This document shows positions 11,121 to 24,860 of a stretch of 64,000 nucleotides of DNA, in pieces. The position numbers and the translations under genes were made by a program. The stretch is from Hetaerina americana (taxonomy: Eukaryota > Arthropoda > Insecta > Odonata > Calopterygidae). Within the stretch, counting starts at the first letter, position 1; each line of letters opens with the position of its first letter. The stretch lies in contig JAKTNV010000003.1 in NCBI GenBank assembly GCA_022747635.1, forward strand, positions 32,096,551-32,160,550, in the 5' to 3' direction. Below the pieces are notes generated by a model that was given only the letters and a program-made list of their open reading frames with translations, did no database searches and was not told the DNA's origin.

Positions 11121-14100
11121 CAAAGACATCACCCAGAAACACATTTAGACCCTCATATAGGTTCTACCCAATGAAAAGCCTCTAGGTTGATTAAAAATTC
11201 AATAAAAATATGGATTATTAAATAGGAAACTCATCTATGCCGATCACCAGTATTGTTATCATCTAAGGCAGCCTGAACTACTATCCTGGTCGTACTCTGA
11301 TGTTCCTTTCTACTTGTAATATCATGGTGTAATTGCAAGTTCACCCCTTTCTATATCCAAACTAATCTTCGCATAAGTGCTCATTTGGTCTTTAAACATC
11401 CTTTCATTGTTCTAACCGTTTGCGGTATTTAAATATTTCAATTATTTTCAGTTTTTTACTATATTCATTGTTAGTCTTATTTTCAGTTAATTATTTAATT
11501 TTATAATTTTTATCGATTTACTGTTTCTATTTTCTCCAATATCCCCCACCCATCCTTTGCCCATTTATAAGAGTACGGCTGGGGTGAACTCTTCCCATTA
11601 TATCCTTTTGTTGATGATCCTAAGTAAAGCAATTGCCTCGTGTGAAACCAAACTTATAGCTCTTCAGCCCTCATATACTGCTTCTTTTCCTTTTTTTTGG
11701 TTTGTTACTAACACTGATCTAGCATGGCATTAATGTGATTTTTGACTATCTATTTCATTCATAGTAATCCCTTCATTTTCACATCAGGCAGATGTTATGA
11801 TAAAGAAATGAGTGAAAACCATGCGTAATTGTTCTGTATAATACACAGTTAGAGGTGTGACTTTAAACCTCTAACTCCATATTTCTTTCCAGAAAAGTCA
11901 GAATGAATTCATTGATACTAGTCTCCAAAAACCAAGATGACTCATCCATAATTGTCCAAGTTTCAGATGGACATACTTAAATAAAATTGGACTTTTCACA
12001 ATTATGACATTTTAATTTAATTATTTTTAATAAATGAGTGAATATCAATTTTGATATACAATACATAGAAAAGATTAGACAAGATATCATGTGGGATTCT
12101 GTCATTAATGTTGATTGCTTTAGCAGAAAACTCATCGGAACAAATAGCTTCTAAGTTGGTCAATATCCCCAAATCATCATCACCTCCAAACACCAAAATC
12201 TTATTAAAAGTAGTTTATCAATGGGAAAGTTAAGTAGGTATTAGAAATGGAATAATAAATTTTCACAATTTCTAGAATAAATAACTTCAAATTCTATGTT
12301 AAAACATTTATCTTTCCTCGCTCCAACTTCTGTTAGAATTTTCTCTAAAGAGATATTGAAAATTCATACTTTAATTTATTCTAAATAAACACATTAAGGC
12401 CTTACTGTGCCATGCTATCAGGAAAATAATTCTTAAGAACTGGATCGCAGTAGTATCTATGGTAGTAGCATCCTGCTGCACTTATTTTGTCAGATTGTAC
12501 ACACTCTTCCCTAATATCAAGTGGGGTACATCCAGTCTTAGAGGAGTTTGGGTTACCGATTGGCTCTAAAACTGAAATGAAAACTGCCCACACCCATCAT
12601 AGCAGTTTGTCGCACTGCTGGGCAATTAAAACACTGCCCATAAATTTCCCATGCAAAATGGAATAGAGAGCATTGTTCTCATGGCTAGAATATAACTTTA
12701 TCAGTGATTGTTTTCAGTGTCATAAGGAGCTATTGTTGTAATATGACAAAAAGACAAGAGTATTGCTGTCACAATGTTAACCTTGTTACTGTTTTTCTTA
12801 CTGATAAAATTTCTCTCTTCTTGAGGACTGCATTGTAAAGCATTTTAATGAGAGAAACAACTGAAGTGATGGGCTAAAAATTCCACAAATCATATTTTAA
12901 ACTATGATAAATTGATTTCTCACACGCAAGTGATTAATAATGCAAACATTTTCCCTGAATTTTATTTCAAGGGACTAACAAGGAGTTCTGAAACAAATTA
13001 TTGAAATATTTTTTGTTCTTTTAATAATAATTATAATTTATTTAATATCCTTTACACAAGTATTTAACCATTTTGCCATCAAGAGAAAAAAATCTTCAGT
13101 GGATACATTCCATATTACACTTCAGCTCATTCAATTTGTCTACCTAATTAATTCAATCATTTGCTCCTCACTACTATATCCTGAGTAATTCAATCACTCA
13201 AAAACACCATCTTAGACCGATAATATATAAAGACAAAAGTTTTCTTATCACTCTCCTTCAACCATGCCTTTTTCCAGTCGTTTCCCACTAGATATAGTCT
13301 CCTAGTTGTCACATACAGTCAGCATAGACAACCCCCTCTATACTTAATCCAAAAATGCTCCTCACTCTCACACCCAAAACAATCCCCATCCTTGACCCTA
13401 TTCACCCTTTCTTCTCCTTCCCTTTTCAACCTCTCTCAACCCTCCTTAGAAGCACTGCCAGAGCCTGAACAATGAGAGTGGAACCCATCTCTCCCAACCC
13501 AAAGGTCAGTGGATTCTGAAGAACCTCCATGGAGGAAGAGGACTATTTTCATTCACTTTTAACCCTTCCCATTCCAATATACCTCTAACCCTGGCTACCT
13601 TCGATGGCAGGTATTTTCCTGGGTGGAGATATTCCAACACTTCTTCCTTCCTTCTGTCCCTCCTCCACTCATTAAAATTCCCACATTGGTTCCTTAATCA
13701 CACCCACTTACTCCCACTGTCTCAATACCTCATACCTCAATAGGAATATAAAATATCACTGTCAAACTGAGTTGGTGCATTAAATAATGCAATGCATCAA
13801 AAAGTCTCAGGATTTGAAAATTTGCGAAAGTGCTATTTTTTCTATGGAACAATCCAGCCACAAATGACCTGATACCATCTAATAAAAACAAAATATTCAT
13901 TGGGAAAACTGACCAAATTTTACAATTCAGTGTAATAAAAGGGTCCTTGAATAATCAGGTATTGATTAAATATCTAGACATGTGCATGGAAAACATCAAT
14001 TGTTCCAACTTTTACAAGAGTTGAACTATTCAGGGAAGTGATATTTATCACAAGACATTTGCATTTTCTCCAATAAAATTTTTGAATCAACCATGAAATG

Positions 14101-17100
14101 AGGGAACACCTTAAAATTAGTAGTCTGGTATAGTAGTAATCAGGGAAAATTACTTATTACGTAATCACATTGAGATACATCAGCTGGCATCCTCTAGTTA
14201 ATATCATATGACTTTTATGATCAAAGTTAAAAATGCAGTGGTAATAACAGCTCTTGTGGTTCTTGAGTATATGAAAGATTTTGGATTGTTATTCTTAAAC
14301 TGAAAGAATTACCTGCTTTCTGTAACATAGATCGACTGCATGTTTTTCAGAATCGGGAAATAATTGTACAACCCTTCTTTTTGCAATTAATACACATATG
14401 CATTTTGCTTATCTGGTACATAATAAATGTCAATTATTTTCTCTTTTTTTGTGGTCACCCAAAACCTTATCCTTTATTTTGAAATCCTAAGCTCAAACTG
14501 CATTTCATTTCAAGATACGTTATTCAAGCATATGTACATGAACATGCACCATCATTTTGGCGAGACATTGACTGTAATAGCAACACTAAATAAAAGACTG
14601 GGAGAAATGATCAAAATTACAAGAGTGATGGAGATTATGGTGTAGATGAATGATATGCAGCTGTACTCTATCATGCATCTATTTAATAACTAGAAAATTA
14701 ATATTACATCAGAAAAAATATCTTAAAAATAGTAATCTGCCTGATCATCACACTAGGGGTAAGCATAGTGTTCATTATGTAATGATATCAGTAAAGTAAT
14801 AAGTTGGGCTCCAGAGTGATGGCCGTACAAAAAAACTCCCTGCTAACAGTAAGAGTACTGAAAATCATGAAATCTTTAAAATATAAATGTTCCTACAAAA
14901 ATCTGTTCATTCTAATGAGAATTATCTCAGTGCTCAAATGATTATCACTCTTTCATTGAAATTCGTTTTTAATTTTCCATAATTACTTTTCTATTCTACT
15001 GATTGGCTATGTAAGCATTCATTTTGTATATACCCTTGATATGCAATCACTATACACATATACTGCAGTGTACTGTATTTGCACTGCTCTTTTATATATT
15101 GAATATCCAAAATGAAATACCTAAACACAGTACATAAACTTAACTTTATGACATGATAAATGCCAAACTAGGCTGTTATGGGTATCAAAATGCTAGAGAT
15201 TTTGCATCTCTGATAAGAAAATTGAAAAAAACCTTAATTAAACTTAGACATTTGTAGCTTGGCATAATGTGAAAGACAAATTTTTATTTGGTGAGGGGAG
15301 TACAGGATGAGAAAAATGAAATGGAGCGTTCAAAGGGTATTTCATTGGAATTCAAAATTTACTTACTTCACTTTAGAAATTTAGTTCATCAATACAAATA
15401 CCTCAGCTTATTCCTGATTAACCAACTTGGCTGGCTGGTATTTCTAGGTGTTCAAACTAAGCTACAGAATGTATAACAATTTTGCTTTTATGATACAGTT
15501 TAACAGTTTCAAAAATAAATTATTTAAAAAATACAATTTTTCAAAATGCAAACAGAAGAACAACTTTCAAAAATTGATAACATTGCTACCTAAGATGCTC
15601 ACAGTAATTCAAGGGAAACATGGAGCCAAAAAATCCTCCATTTGAAGTCAACCAGAGAAGTTACCAGAGCACAAAATCACTGCAAAAGCCCATGGTCCTT
15701 AAAAAATGAACTTATCACACAAGAAAGTACTTATGAAGTGCACTCTGTGTATTAATGATAACAGACTTTAAATTGATGTTTTCTGTAGTGAATGTCACCT
15801 TTGCAAACAATTCATGGAAGACAATATTATCACCTCATAAAATGTTAAGTATTTGGATACCACAATGGAATCAGTTTAAGTGAATTAGTATTTTAAAGTT
15901 CATTAGAAGGCAAATGTATGAAAAAGTAAGAGAAGAATCACACCACTTTAGTTTGTACTTATTTCACATTGAAACACTTCACTTCGAATGAAGTTGCATC
16001 AGTGAAATAGACAATTATTGTGTCCTTGATTATTATTTCTCTGTAATAGGAAGTCCAGAGCATTGGCCAGGATCACAATCATTCAGCACTGTGAGATAAA
16101 TATTTAATCCAGCAAAGCAGCCTTAGAGTATTAGCAACTGATCATTATCTTTGTTATTCAAGAAATAATAATATCAAGGGCTCCATATTCTAAAGATAAC
16201 AAAAACAGACCACATTATGGAAAAATGCATTAAAATGGAAATTCTCATTTCAAGTAGTACGAATTTGCAACGTCATAATATATGAAGAAAGCCAGACTAA
16301 ACTCATTATCAAGTAAACTTACTTACAGTATGATATCGACAGAATAAACTTAAAATCCAAATAACCCTATATCATGACACACACACTATGCAAAAGAAAG
16401 AAAATTACAGAGATTCCCAAATTAACAAATTCCTTGATTAGTTTTTATCATAAGACTATGATAGGGGTGATGAACCTCAGAACAGAAAGCATTCTGAGAA
16501 ATACAGTAAAAGTTTGATAAATTAAACAGATACTTTTTCACAACAAACAATTTTCCATGCCTACTCCGAAACTGCTTCCTGTTTATTTCACTTTGTAAGT
16601 TGTATTATACTTCTATTGACTACCATATGATGACTTAATAACCTTCGGTATCATTATAATTAGTTTGAAATTAATGTTAGATTTCTCTAAATGCAACAAG
16701 GTTAGAATTAAACATACTATCATATTTTTTAATACAATATCATTGATAATGGGCTGCAATCTTTAGCTTTATCTGTTGAAGCTTCTCCCGCAGTTTCTTT
16801 GAAATTTAGCTTAAAAAATAAAAAAAGGAATATCCATAACCCTTTGATAGAATGACTTCAAATAATTAGAACTGTATGCTGTATGGTTTTTTAAATGAAA
16901 GTACTCATGATATTCAAAAAGGCTTGGATGATAATTGCTTAATAACTGTTACTTATGTTTCGGTATTCTTCTTGAATTTTTCAAAAATTTAAAGAATTTT
17001 ATTTCAAATAATTTAATTAATCTACCTTATAGCTTATTAATAAATCATGTAAAACATATCATATCACACTGTTTGAATTATCCTCCTACTAGGGACCACG

Positions 17101-17585
17101 AGTACGCTTTGAATTTTGAACATGAATTTTTCAGATGAACAAACTAAAACCTTTATTTTTATAGGTACTTCTCTTTCAGTAAATATGAAAGAGAATAATT
17201 TGCAATATATTATCCTTCTTTGCTGGATAGTGTTTCAACATGTTTCACCAAAATGAACCTTCAAGTTCCAAGGGTAGACTACAGTACATGCACATACTTT
17301 GTTTCAACAGTCCTGTTTGGCCTAATTGATCTGTACTGTAAACTCATTGCAATAAATCAGAAAAAGTACTGTATTTCATTTTAAGTAACATTATTTTGGA
17401 TTTCTAGTTTCTCAAATTCTCTCTTCTATTCCTCATTTCTTCCCCCTTCCCCATCTTCAAGCATGCTCACCAACTACATTTTATGTAAAAATACAGATAA
17501 CATTAAAGTGACTGATATTACTCCTTGATTTGAAAATAACAAAGAAAAAAAAATAAAAAAGTAAGTGTTTATGTTTTTCACTCAC

Positions 17586-18245
17586 ATTGTTAATGCTGCT
17601 TCCTCCAATGCTGCTAGGACCACTGTGCCACAAACTTCTATCCATTGGCCATGCACCATGATATAGGGAACCCACTGAGTTTTGTTGTTTGGACCCCTGC
17701 ATGTCCTCCTGATCGATCATTTTCCCACCTTCACTGCACTCACTTTCACAAACACTTTTGCCCCCACCATTACCTCCTGCAGCGTTGGAGGAATTGGATC
17801 CTTCTTGGGGCGTTTGTGTAGCACTGTTGGTCATTCGTGCCCTTCCCACAGAGCCCGGTCCCCCCTCGTCGCCGTCCTCCACACACCCGTCCCCGATGTC
17901 TTCCACTTGCAAGTCCCCTTCGTTCACCTCCGAGGGCGTCGACCACTGACGCCCGTGGCAGCGGTGGTGAGGGCTGCCTTGGTACTCCTTACCTCCCCCG
18001 CCTCCCTTCTTCTCCCCCTCCTCCTCCACCGCTTTTGACTCGTCCATCTCATCCTCCTTGGTGAGCCTGATGGGCCTGCTCCACCTTCCGCTTCCCTCTT
18101 TGCTCAGCTCCTTCTCATAGACCTCTTCCTCCTCCTCCTCGAATCCTTTCAGTCCTTTGTGCCTCAGACTGCCTCCTCTCCTAAGTTCCTCCTCATCTAT
18201 GTGAAGGCGTTCATGGTAATTGTGAAGGTTCTGCCTCTGGAGCAC
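17586..18245 (-). CDS. Apc: Apc exon, acidic low-complexity linker between coiled coil and Armadillo domain
   Basis: This 660-nt exon is open for 220 codons and joins in phase 0 to the exon at 7974. The acceptor is TTTTTCGCAG before GTGCTCCAG, and the donor is AAT|GTGAGT at 17585-17584. It encodes a highly charged, low-complexity stretch: QRQNLHNYHERLHIDEEEL at the start, then a Glu cluster (FEEEEEEVYEKEL), a Gly run (KKGGGGGKEY), an acidic part, RMTNSATQTPQEGSNSS, and GSLYHGAWPMD near the end. The assignment to Apc rests on frame and splice-site continuity with the next exon and on its position between the coiled coil and the Armadillo domain, where insect Apc proteins are variable; the sequence itself is not conserved enough to prove it. 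It is GC-rich against AT-rich introns. The GTG at its start is not an initiation codon but the first codon after the acceptor. The upstream coiled-coil exons were not found. Confidence 0.8.
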
Positions 18246-21200
18246 CTGCGAAAAAGGGAAGGAGAGGATTTGATTACGGAACCATTGGGGGGTTTCTCCT
18301 GAATAATGGTCTTACTACCGATGAACGTTAACCTCTGTAGGTTGTGGTTAGAAGAGGCATGTGATATTTTGGTCAAGCCAAGCAATTAGATGTTATCTCC
18401 GGTAAACACATGCAAAGGAGAGGCATTATATTTTACGCCAACACAGCTGCATGAGAGCGTCATAATAAAAATGATTCAACAAATCGATTTCACAGAATCG
18501 GTAAAACTAACCGCGGCATGCAATACAGTGCTGGATTTTCCTCCCTCGTCACCGGGAAAACGTTAAAATGGCAGGAAATGCTGAGTATTATAAAAAATTA
18601 TTGCCATCCCTTGAACACTATAAAAGTAATAATTACGGGAAAGTTCCTGCTATTCCATTCCTCCGAAAGACCAGCAAACCTATAAATTGCAAATAATAGG
18701 GTATGTTACTCGTGGACATATTATAATTCGCTTCTATATTGAACCAACCCCAAAAATTATAGAATAATTGCATACAAATTCAGGCAGAAGCATTTCAAAA
18801 GGAAGTAAATATTGTATTTACTGCTTCTCGTTCCTCGAAATTCACTTTTCCCGAAAGCAAATATCCGCTAATACTAATCACTAAGTTTGGACATCTCGTG
18901 AGCTCCCGGCGAGCGCGGAAAGCGAACTGATTTTTTCAAAGAGGATAAATTTAATGTGAGAACCAATTCAAAAGTTAGTGGCTAAAAGTAACACTCATGG
19001 GTTAACATCCATCGATATCATTTCAATGGATTTCCAAGAACCCCCACAATAACCGTATCAGCCAAAGCTTTAAGCTTTAAAGCTACATATATACATATTA
19101 GTAAAAAGAGTGCGTCGAGTTCTGCCACAAGGCTATGACATGACATTAATCACCAGCGCTCTGATAGACTCCGCAGCCCCCGCAATGCGGAGGCTACACT
19201 TCTCCCTCATTTAATTTCTTACCGCATGCTAGCAGGCCTCTTAACAGGATACCACCAACTTCACCATTATTGTACGTAATACGATTATCCTAACATAATT
19301 AAGTCGTACACTCATATCACTGACGATTCAAATATTATATTTGAGATATCGATACTTTACAGATACTACTTTTAGAATTATTTATGTATTTTAAACTTAT
19401 TTTTTGCATGATTATTTGCGTGTTTATCCAAAATCCTAGCTAGTGTCCAATTATCACAAGCGATGCTAATTTTATTTGGAGTATACGCACAGCCTAGGGC
19501 TCAGTCGAGATCAAGAAGGAAGAGGAAACAAAAATTCAGCAGTGGCCAGTACTCTAATTCTCTGAAAGACTGACAATTTTTGTCTCTTCCAACAACAGGA
19601 TACTTTTCCACTAAACTGCATAGGTATTATCTAAGGTATATCAAAGGAGACACTGGAATATCACCGATTAAATGGGAGTCACCTGGCCACAGGGCATCAA
19701 ATCTGGGTCTTTGACATGAGATTCTAATCCATTTGTCGTTGTAACTTCACGACCATTACTTCGTGGGCAGTCCACTGCCACGATGAGCAAAAAAATTTCG
19801 AATTCAAAGATGAGCTACTTCCTAAAGATGAATCTTCCTTCTCAACCCCAAACCCATTTTCGAACCTTCAAAAGTACTCGAGGAATGAAACCGTGTACAG
19901 GAACAATACAATATTAATTTAACAAATACGAACCGGGATATCTCCTGAAATAACACGAAAGTATACACAACTACCAGCCAACGATAGATCTATTATTTTT
20001 CAATTAATCTTTCCAGGAAAATTATGAAAAATCAATATGCTTACTATAAGGACACTATTAAGTACACGTTTGATATTCCTGACGAACAGCACCTTGCGGA
20101 ATAATCACAAGAAAAATGAAAATCGATCCGCACATATCGCGGTCGTTAATCTCATTCTGAGATAAACTTAATCACTTCCAATAAATAAGATTCCAAAGCT
20201 GAATAATGCAGAGTTCCAGGAAAGTTAAATCGCCTGAAAGGGAGTGAATGGAGCACGGTCCGAGCACACGAACTGGACTATCTTCTGTCTTTTCACGGTC
20301 TTCCAACTTCGGATCTAGGGGGTACTTGACCCTCGTCACGCACTGTGCTCAGTCAAGTGGTGGGATGTCGGTCATCGGGAGGTTTGAAACGCCCTCGCGG
20401 GTGCCACAAGGGGATCCGAAAGGCTCAGTCGCTCTATTCATAACAGTCCACGACACCTCTGAGACCTATTCTTCCGTTTCTCGTGGGTAGGGCGGGACGC
20501 GCGCCAAAGGACCACGCAGAGCGAAAGGACACGGGGAAAGTGAAGGAAAAGGCGAAGGAAAATGAAAGATGGGATGAGAGAGAAACTAGATATAACGGAG
20601 AAAGACGGATGGTAAATAAGTGGTGGCGAGAGACCAGTGGGGATAAGAGGAAAGAGGGAGACAAGATACCAAAGGAGATAAGAAAGGACGAAGAAGAGGA
20701 TGAAAGTAAGAGCGGAGGACCCACAGCTCGGTTTTCATTTTGGGAATTTCCGGAATAACCTAGGCGGAAGAGATGCGAGCGCAGCATCCTGCTCAATGGA
20801 AAAGTAACACCATTACGCATCTACGAAGACTTCAAGGAGTGTGGATTTTGCCGAGTTAACTTTTCATCACTAAAGCTAGTTGAATTTAAGTTAAGATATA
20901 ACCCTATAAGCTTAACGAATCAAAAACAGATGTTTGGGAAGGAGCGCTTACATCCACAAAACGAACGCTAGAGACTAATTCCTCAATTTCCAAACAAGCA
21001 CTTAATAAAACCGTCATAACAAAAATAGTGTACACATAAAAATGCCAAGCCCTCTACTTCCATGGAAAGAATGATTTGTAGCAGGGTATATCTACAGGAT
21101 TGATGAAAATTGACGTGTGGTTCAATCAACGGGAGGAAAAATGCAGTTGACAAAATGTCACTATCCTAATTAAATCCTTTGTACACTATTAGGGGGAGAC

Positions 21201-23175
21201 AGGGAATTGTATGATTTCAAAAGAGATGCGAGAAAAACTTGCACTAGACAGTGTTTTGCTCATTCAAAAATCATTACTTCGGTGAGGTTGATCTTGATGA
21301 ATGAGAGCTATAGGGCTAACCTTATACTAACGCAAGCCCTATTGCGTGTGAAACTAAGAGTACGGAAGCCTGTTCTTTCTTTGTGCCACCTGTAGTTACC
21401 CGCAAAGTACTGGTATTTCATTATATCCGCTTCGTATAATTAGCTTAGATCCGCTTAGCTTTTAGCAGTATTGAGAGCGTCCGGAGACATCATTCGGATT
21501 TAATCGGACAACCTACGGTCTGTTGTCTGACTTTCTACTAACTGCGAGACCGTGTAGTTATCATAAAAAGAGAAAACAAGCTTTAAAAGCTATAAGGGTA
21601 TGAAATTTCGTTCATACTATAAAACATTTACTGTGAAAATCTACATAATAAAATTTACAGAAAAATAGAAAAAGTCCTAGGAAAATGCTAATTTATTACG
21701 CGTAGAAGTGCCTACCTGTATATACGGTTTTTAGTAGAAAATCTGAGCAAACATAATAGTTTTAACTAAAAATGAAGAAAAACATGAATGTATCTGCGAA
21801 TTACATTGCAGCTCTGCATATCCTTGAAAAGGTAGAATACCACATTAACATTATAAGATATTCAAAATTTTCTTAAAAGACGCATTGAATTTCCAATAAG
21901 CACGGCTCTAGAGGGGCAAGAAGAATCAATAGCTAGCGCGATTGGGAGAGGCGATAAAAAAGCAACAAGTGAATTCCACACACAACCCGACGTTTTTCAG
22001 CTTTCTGAGAAAGGTCAAAAGTGGACCTAAAGGTTCCTAAAACTTTCATAACTGTGGTCCTGGGTTGTGAGGATTAGGAAGATAGAAAATATTCAATGCA
22101 TGCACAAAATAACATTGTTTGCAAAACACCATTGGCACAAAGTCGATTACTTCAATGCGTAACCTTCAAATGAGCATTGTTTAAATAATGACGAACAATC
22201 AAAAAATAGATTGTGAATGTTAAATATTTCAGACAAATTATTAAAGAGCACAAATAAATTTGGTATTAATTTAACAATTACATCAATACGGAAAATAATA
22301 AAGACACCACGTGAAACGGAAATAACTCATCTCGCGTCTGCCTTTCCTCCAGAAAATCTTATTTCGTCCGTGAGATACATTTATGTTCCGATAAAAGATG
22401 GAACATTTCGGTCTTCATATCAGAATACAGCTTCATGCAGGAGTTTTTCATCTCCTCTTCCCCCATCTGGCTGTGAATCTAGTGAGAGATTTAGATAAGT
22501 CGCATTGGAAGCGAAACTACTTGCGATCACATCAAAATATTAATTCCATTAATTTTACTGAAAACGGAAACTGGAAGCCTTTTAATGTGACATATGGTAT
22601 TCACATGAAGAGTGAGAAAGATTATTTCAAGTATATTCGACAGCTAAATAAGGTAAAGTTTCAATTGGAGTGACGTCCAAATACTATTTCACATAAGGGC
22701 CTATTTAATTGAATCGTTATTATTTTGAAACTGTTCCAAATTTCTATGAATTAATATTCACAGATAGAAATATAATTAATTCAATCGGTCATTCTATTCT
22801 AAGTTTTTCTTGTCTCACACGTTGTACGTGTCCGTTGTCCGTGTACGTGAACGTTTTCTTCCTAACACAAATGATGGAATTGCGGCAAAAGGAGTAAGAC
22901 CAGAGAAGAATTGGAAGGAGAGAATTAGAAAGGCAATGGGCCCTCGTAATATGAGAGAAGACCAATAGAGCTAAAGAGTAGCAGGGCCTACGCATCGGAC
23001 GTCGAAAGATGTTTTCAAACGTCATATAATTATATATATATATATAAACACAGCCGTGCTGTCGAAACGTCAAATAACAAATTGTGAGTGTCCTTTCTTT
23101 GTGTCTCTATATTCTAAAAATCTACATCTGTGTTTTATATATTTGTGCGTCGCCGAAGAGCGTTCCATTTCGAAG

Positions 23176-23233
<58 letters not shown>

Positions 23234-24050
23234 AAACAGACCAAAAAGAGTAAATCCACGGACAAAATGTGACTAATCGGTAAAATTGAGCACAGTTTAA
23301 GATTTCCTTCCCCCTGCAAAAAATAACGAATTAACGCGGATTTACAATTCCCGATAGAAAAATTACCGAAATGAAACTATAATGATCACATTTTTCTATC
23401 CGTTTAATGCATTGGCTAAGTCTCTGCTGCTGCGCAATCCCCAACTAAAACGCAAGGGGGAATTAAATCGGTGGATTAACTTAATATTTTTAGGCCATTG
23501 TAATGGAAATAAGTGTTTTCTCGCAATAAAACTTTTGACAATGAAACTATTCTTTAATTAATTCATGCCCTGAATTACGGCGCGAAACAATCTATTCACA
23601 GTGTTGTGGACATGAATTTAATTAGTAAAACGGTGAAGTAATAAACATTATATTACGCTAAGACAAGTTAATGCATTTGTTTGAACTGCATTCGTCGGAG
23701 AAATTAACGTAAAATACGTTAAAACACCACGATCCGCTGGCGGTAAACAATGGACTACAGAAATCGCGAGCAATAAAATAACAAGAGATTTTCGGTATGC
23801 AATGTAATGGAGTGGAAGAGACAAAAACTATTTTAACGCACAAACGGCACTAATGGCGGGGGTTCCCACGAAAACCACAAGGAGAATTATGGATGGCTTT
23901 TTTTTGCCTCCTCTCCATTCCGCGCACATTTTATTCCTGCCGCGGAGCGTGTAAACGCTAGGAGAAGAGAAATTGATATCCCACAAAGCGCCAACACGAA
24001 GGGAAGGTCTCTCGCCGCGGCCGATTGATCGCCAAAAGCCCGCGATACTC
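18246..24050. other. Non-coding stretch upstream of the acidic-linker exon
   Basis: No gene, RNA gene or element was recognised here apart from AT microsatellites near 23030-23230. The sequence is AT-rich except for a GC-richer, purine-rich patch at about 20240-20760, whose open frames overlap on both strands and look random. It should be Apc intron if the coiled-coil exons lie further right, but that is inference. Confidence 0.6.
23181..23230. repeat. AT dinucleotide microsatellite
   Basis: An uninterrupted run of about 25 AT units. A shorter run lies just upstream at 23032-23046. Between them is a segment with TCGAAACGTC and TGTGAGTGTCCTT (23083-23095), part of which recurs near a second AT array at 53528. 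Confidence 0.97.
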
Positions 24051-24860
24051 AACGAGTAATTGCACGATGCGAGGGATTTGGGTCGGGGCGGGGCAGGGCG
24101 AGGGGGTCGAAGGGAGGAGAGGTGAGCTAGAGGTTGGGGTTAGTGGTGGCGGCATAGGCAGTCTTCCTCTCCCTCACTCACCGACGATAGCTTAGGCCGT
24201 CGAAACACGGCCCAAAGGGTTTTAAAAGGACTTGTTCCGATCCCTTTCAATTACAAACGACAGCGGTGCAGTTTACGCCTGCGATGGCGACGACGGACGC
24301 TCACACACAAAAACAACACCCTGGGATCCACGAGAACGAAACGACGACGGACGGAGAACCTGGCAGGGAACGGGGAGAGGGAAAAGGGGGAGGGATGAAT
24401 TGGGGGGAAGAGGAGAGAGGGATGGGGGAAGAGGAGAGAGGGATGGGAGAAGGTAAGGAGGGCGAAGGAGGGAATCAGAGCTCTGGAGTGCGGGCACATA
24501 ATGCATGCAAATGGGGTCGGGCAGTGGAGGAACACCGCGGGGTGGAGGGAGCGAAGTCGAGGGAGGATGGAGAGGAGCAGCATTACGAGGAGAGAGCGGG
24601 CGGGACGAGGGTTAAGATGAGAATGGGGGAGATAGAGTGGGGTGATAGCCAGGACGAATACGAGCAGGAGGAAGGTGGGGAGTAGTGAGAGGGAGAAGGG
24701 GTCCGGATGGAATTCGAGGGAGAGACACCGAAAGGGGGAGGCATGACTCGCCCCCCCCCCCCACCATGCCGCCGTGACTGGCACTGCGTCAGCACGAGAG
24801 CAGGGGTGACGGGTGCTCGGAGGGGAGGGGCGAAGGTTGGAAACTGAAATTATCAAGCTA
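24051..24860. other. GC-rich, G-skewed island with potential quadruplex and GC box
   Basis: The plus strand is G-rich and CpG-containing. At 24085-24106 four G runs separated by 1 to 3 bases fit a G-quadruplex motif, and it includes GGGGCGGGG, a GC-box core. A 20-21 bp minisatellite follows at 24404-24444. Long open frames exist on both strands at once, which is expected from composition and not from coding. It could be a promoter-type CpG island; no transcript evidence is visible. Confidence 0.5.
24404..24444. repeat. Two-copy minisatellite, 20-21 bp unit
   Basis: The unit GGGGAAGAGGAGAGAGGGAT occurs twice in succession with one extra G between copies. It is part of the purine-rich island. 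Confidence 0.85.

Larger units (their letters stand above)
7975..17585. other. Apc: Apc intron, about 9.6 kb, mostly unannotated
   Basis: This intron separates the acidic-linker exon from the first Armadillo exon. It is AT-rich with many stops in all frames. Recognisable content is limited to two old SINE family 1 fragments near 10.7-11.1 kb and a pyrimidine-rich stretch at about 13300-13720. I see no additional exon with both a conserved peptide and matching splice sites, although a small alternative exon cannot be excluded. Confidence 0.8.

Noticed and set aside
13300..13720. Pyrimidine-rich segment resembling 43130-43520
   Set aside because: Similarity is compositional; I could not align the two over any specific stretch.
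17682..18038. 118-codon plus-strand frame opposite the Apc linker exon
   Set aside because: Shadow of the exon's GC-rich codons on the other strand.
24251..24856. 201-codon open frame on the minus strand
   Set aside because: Lies over a purine-rich island with a 139-codon frame on the other strand; Ser/Pro/Leu-rich, with no domain and no splice context.
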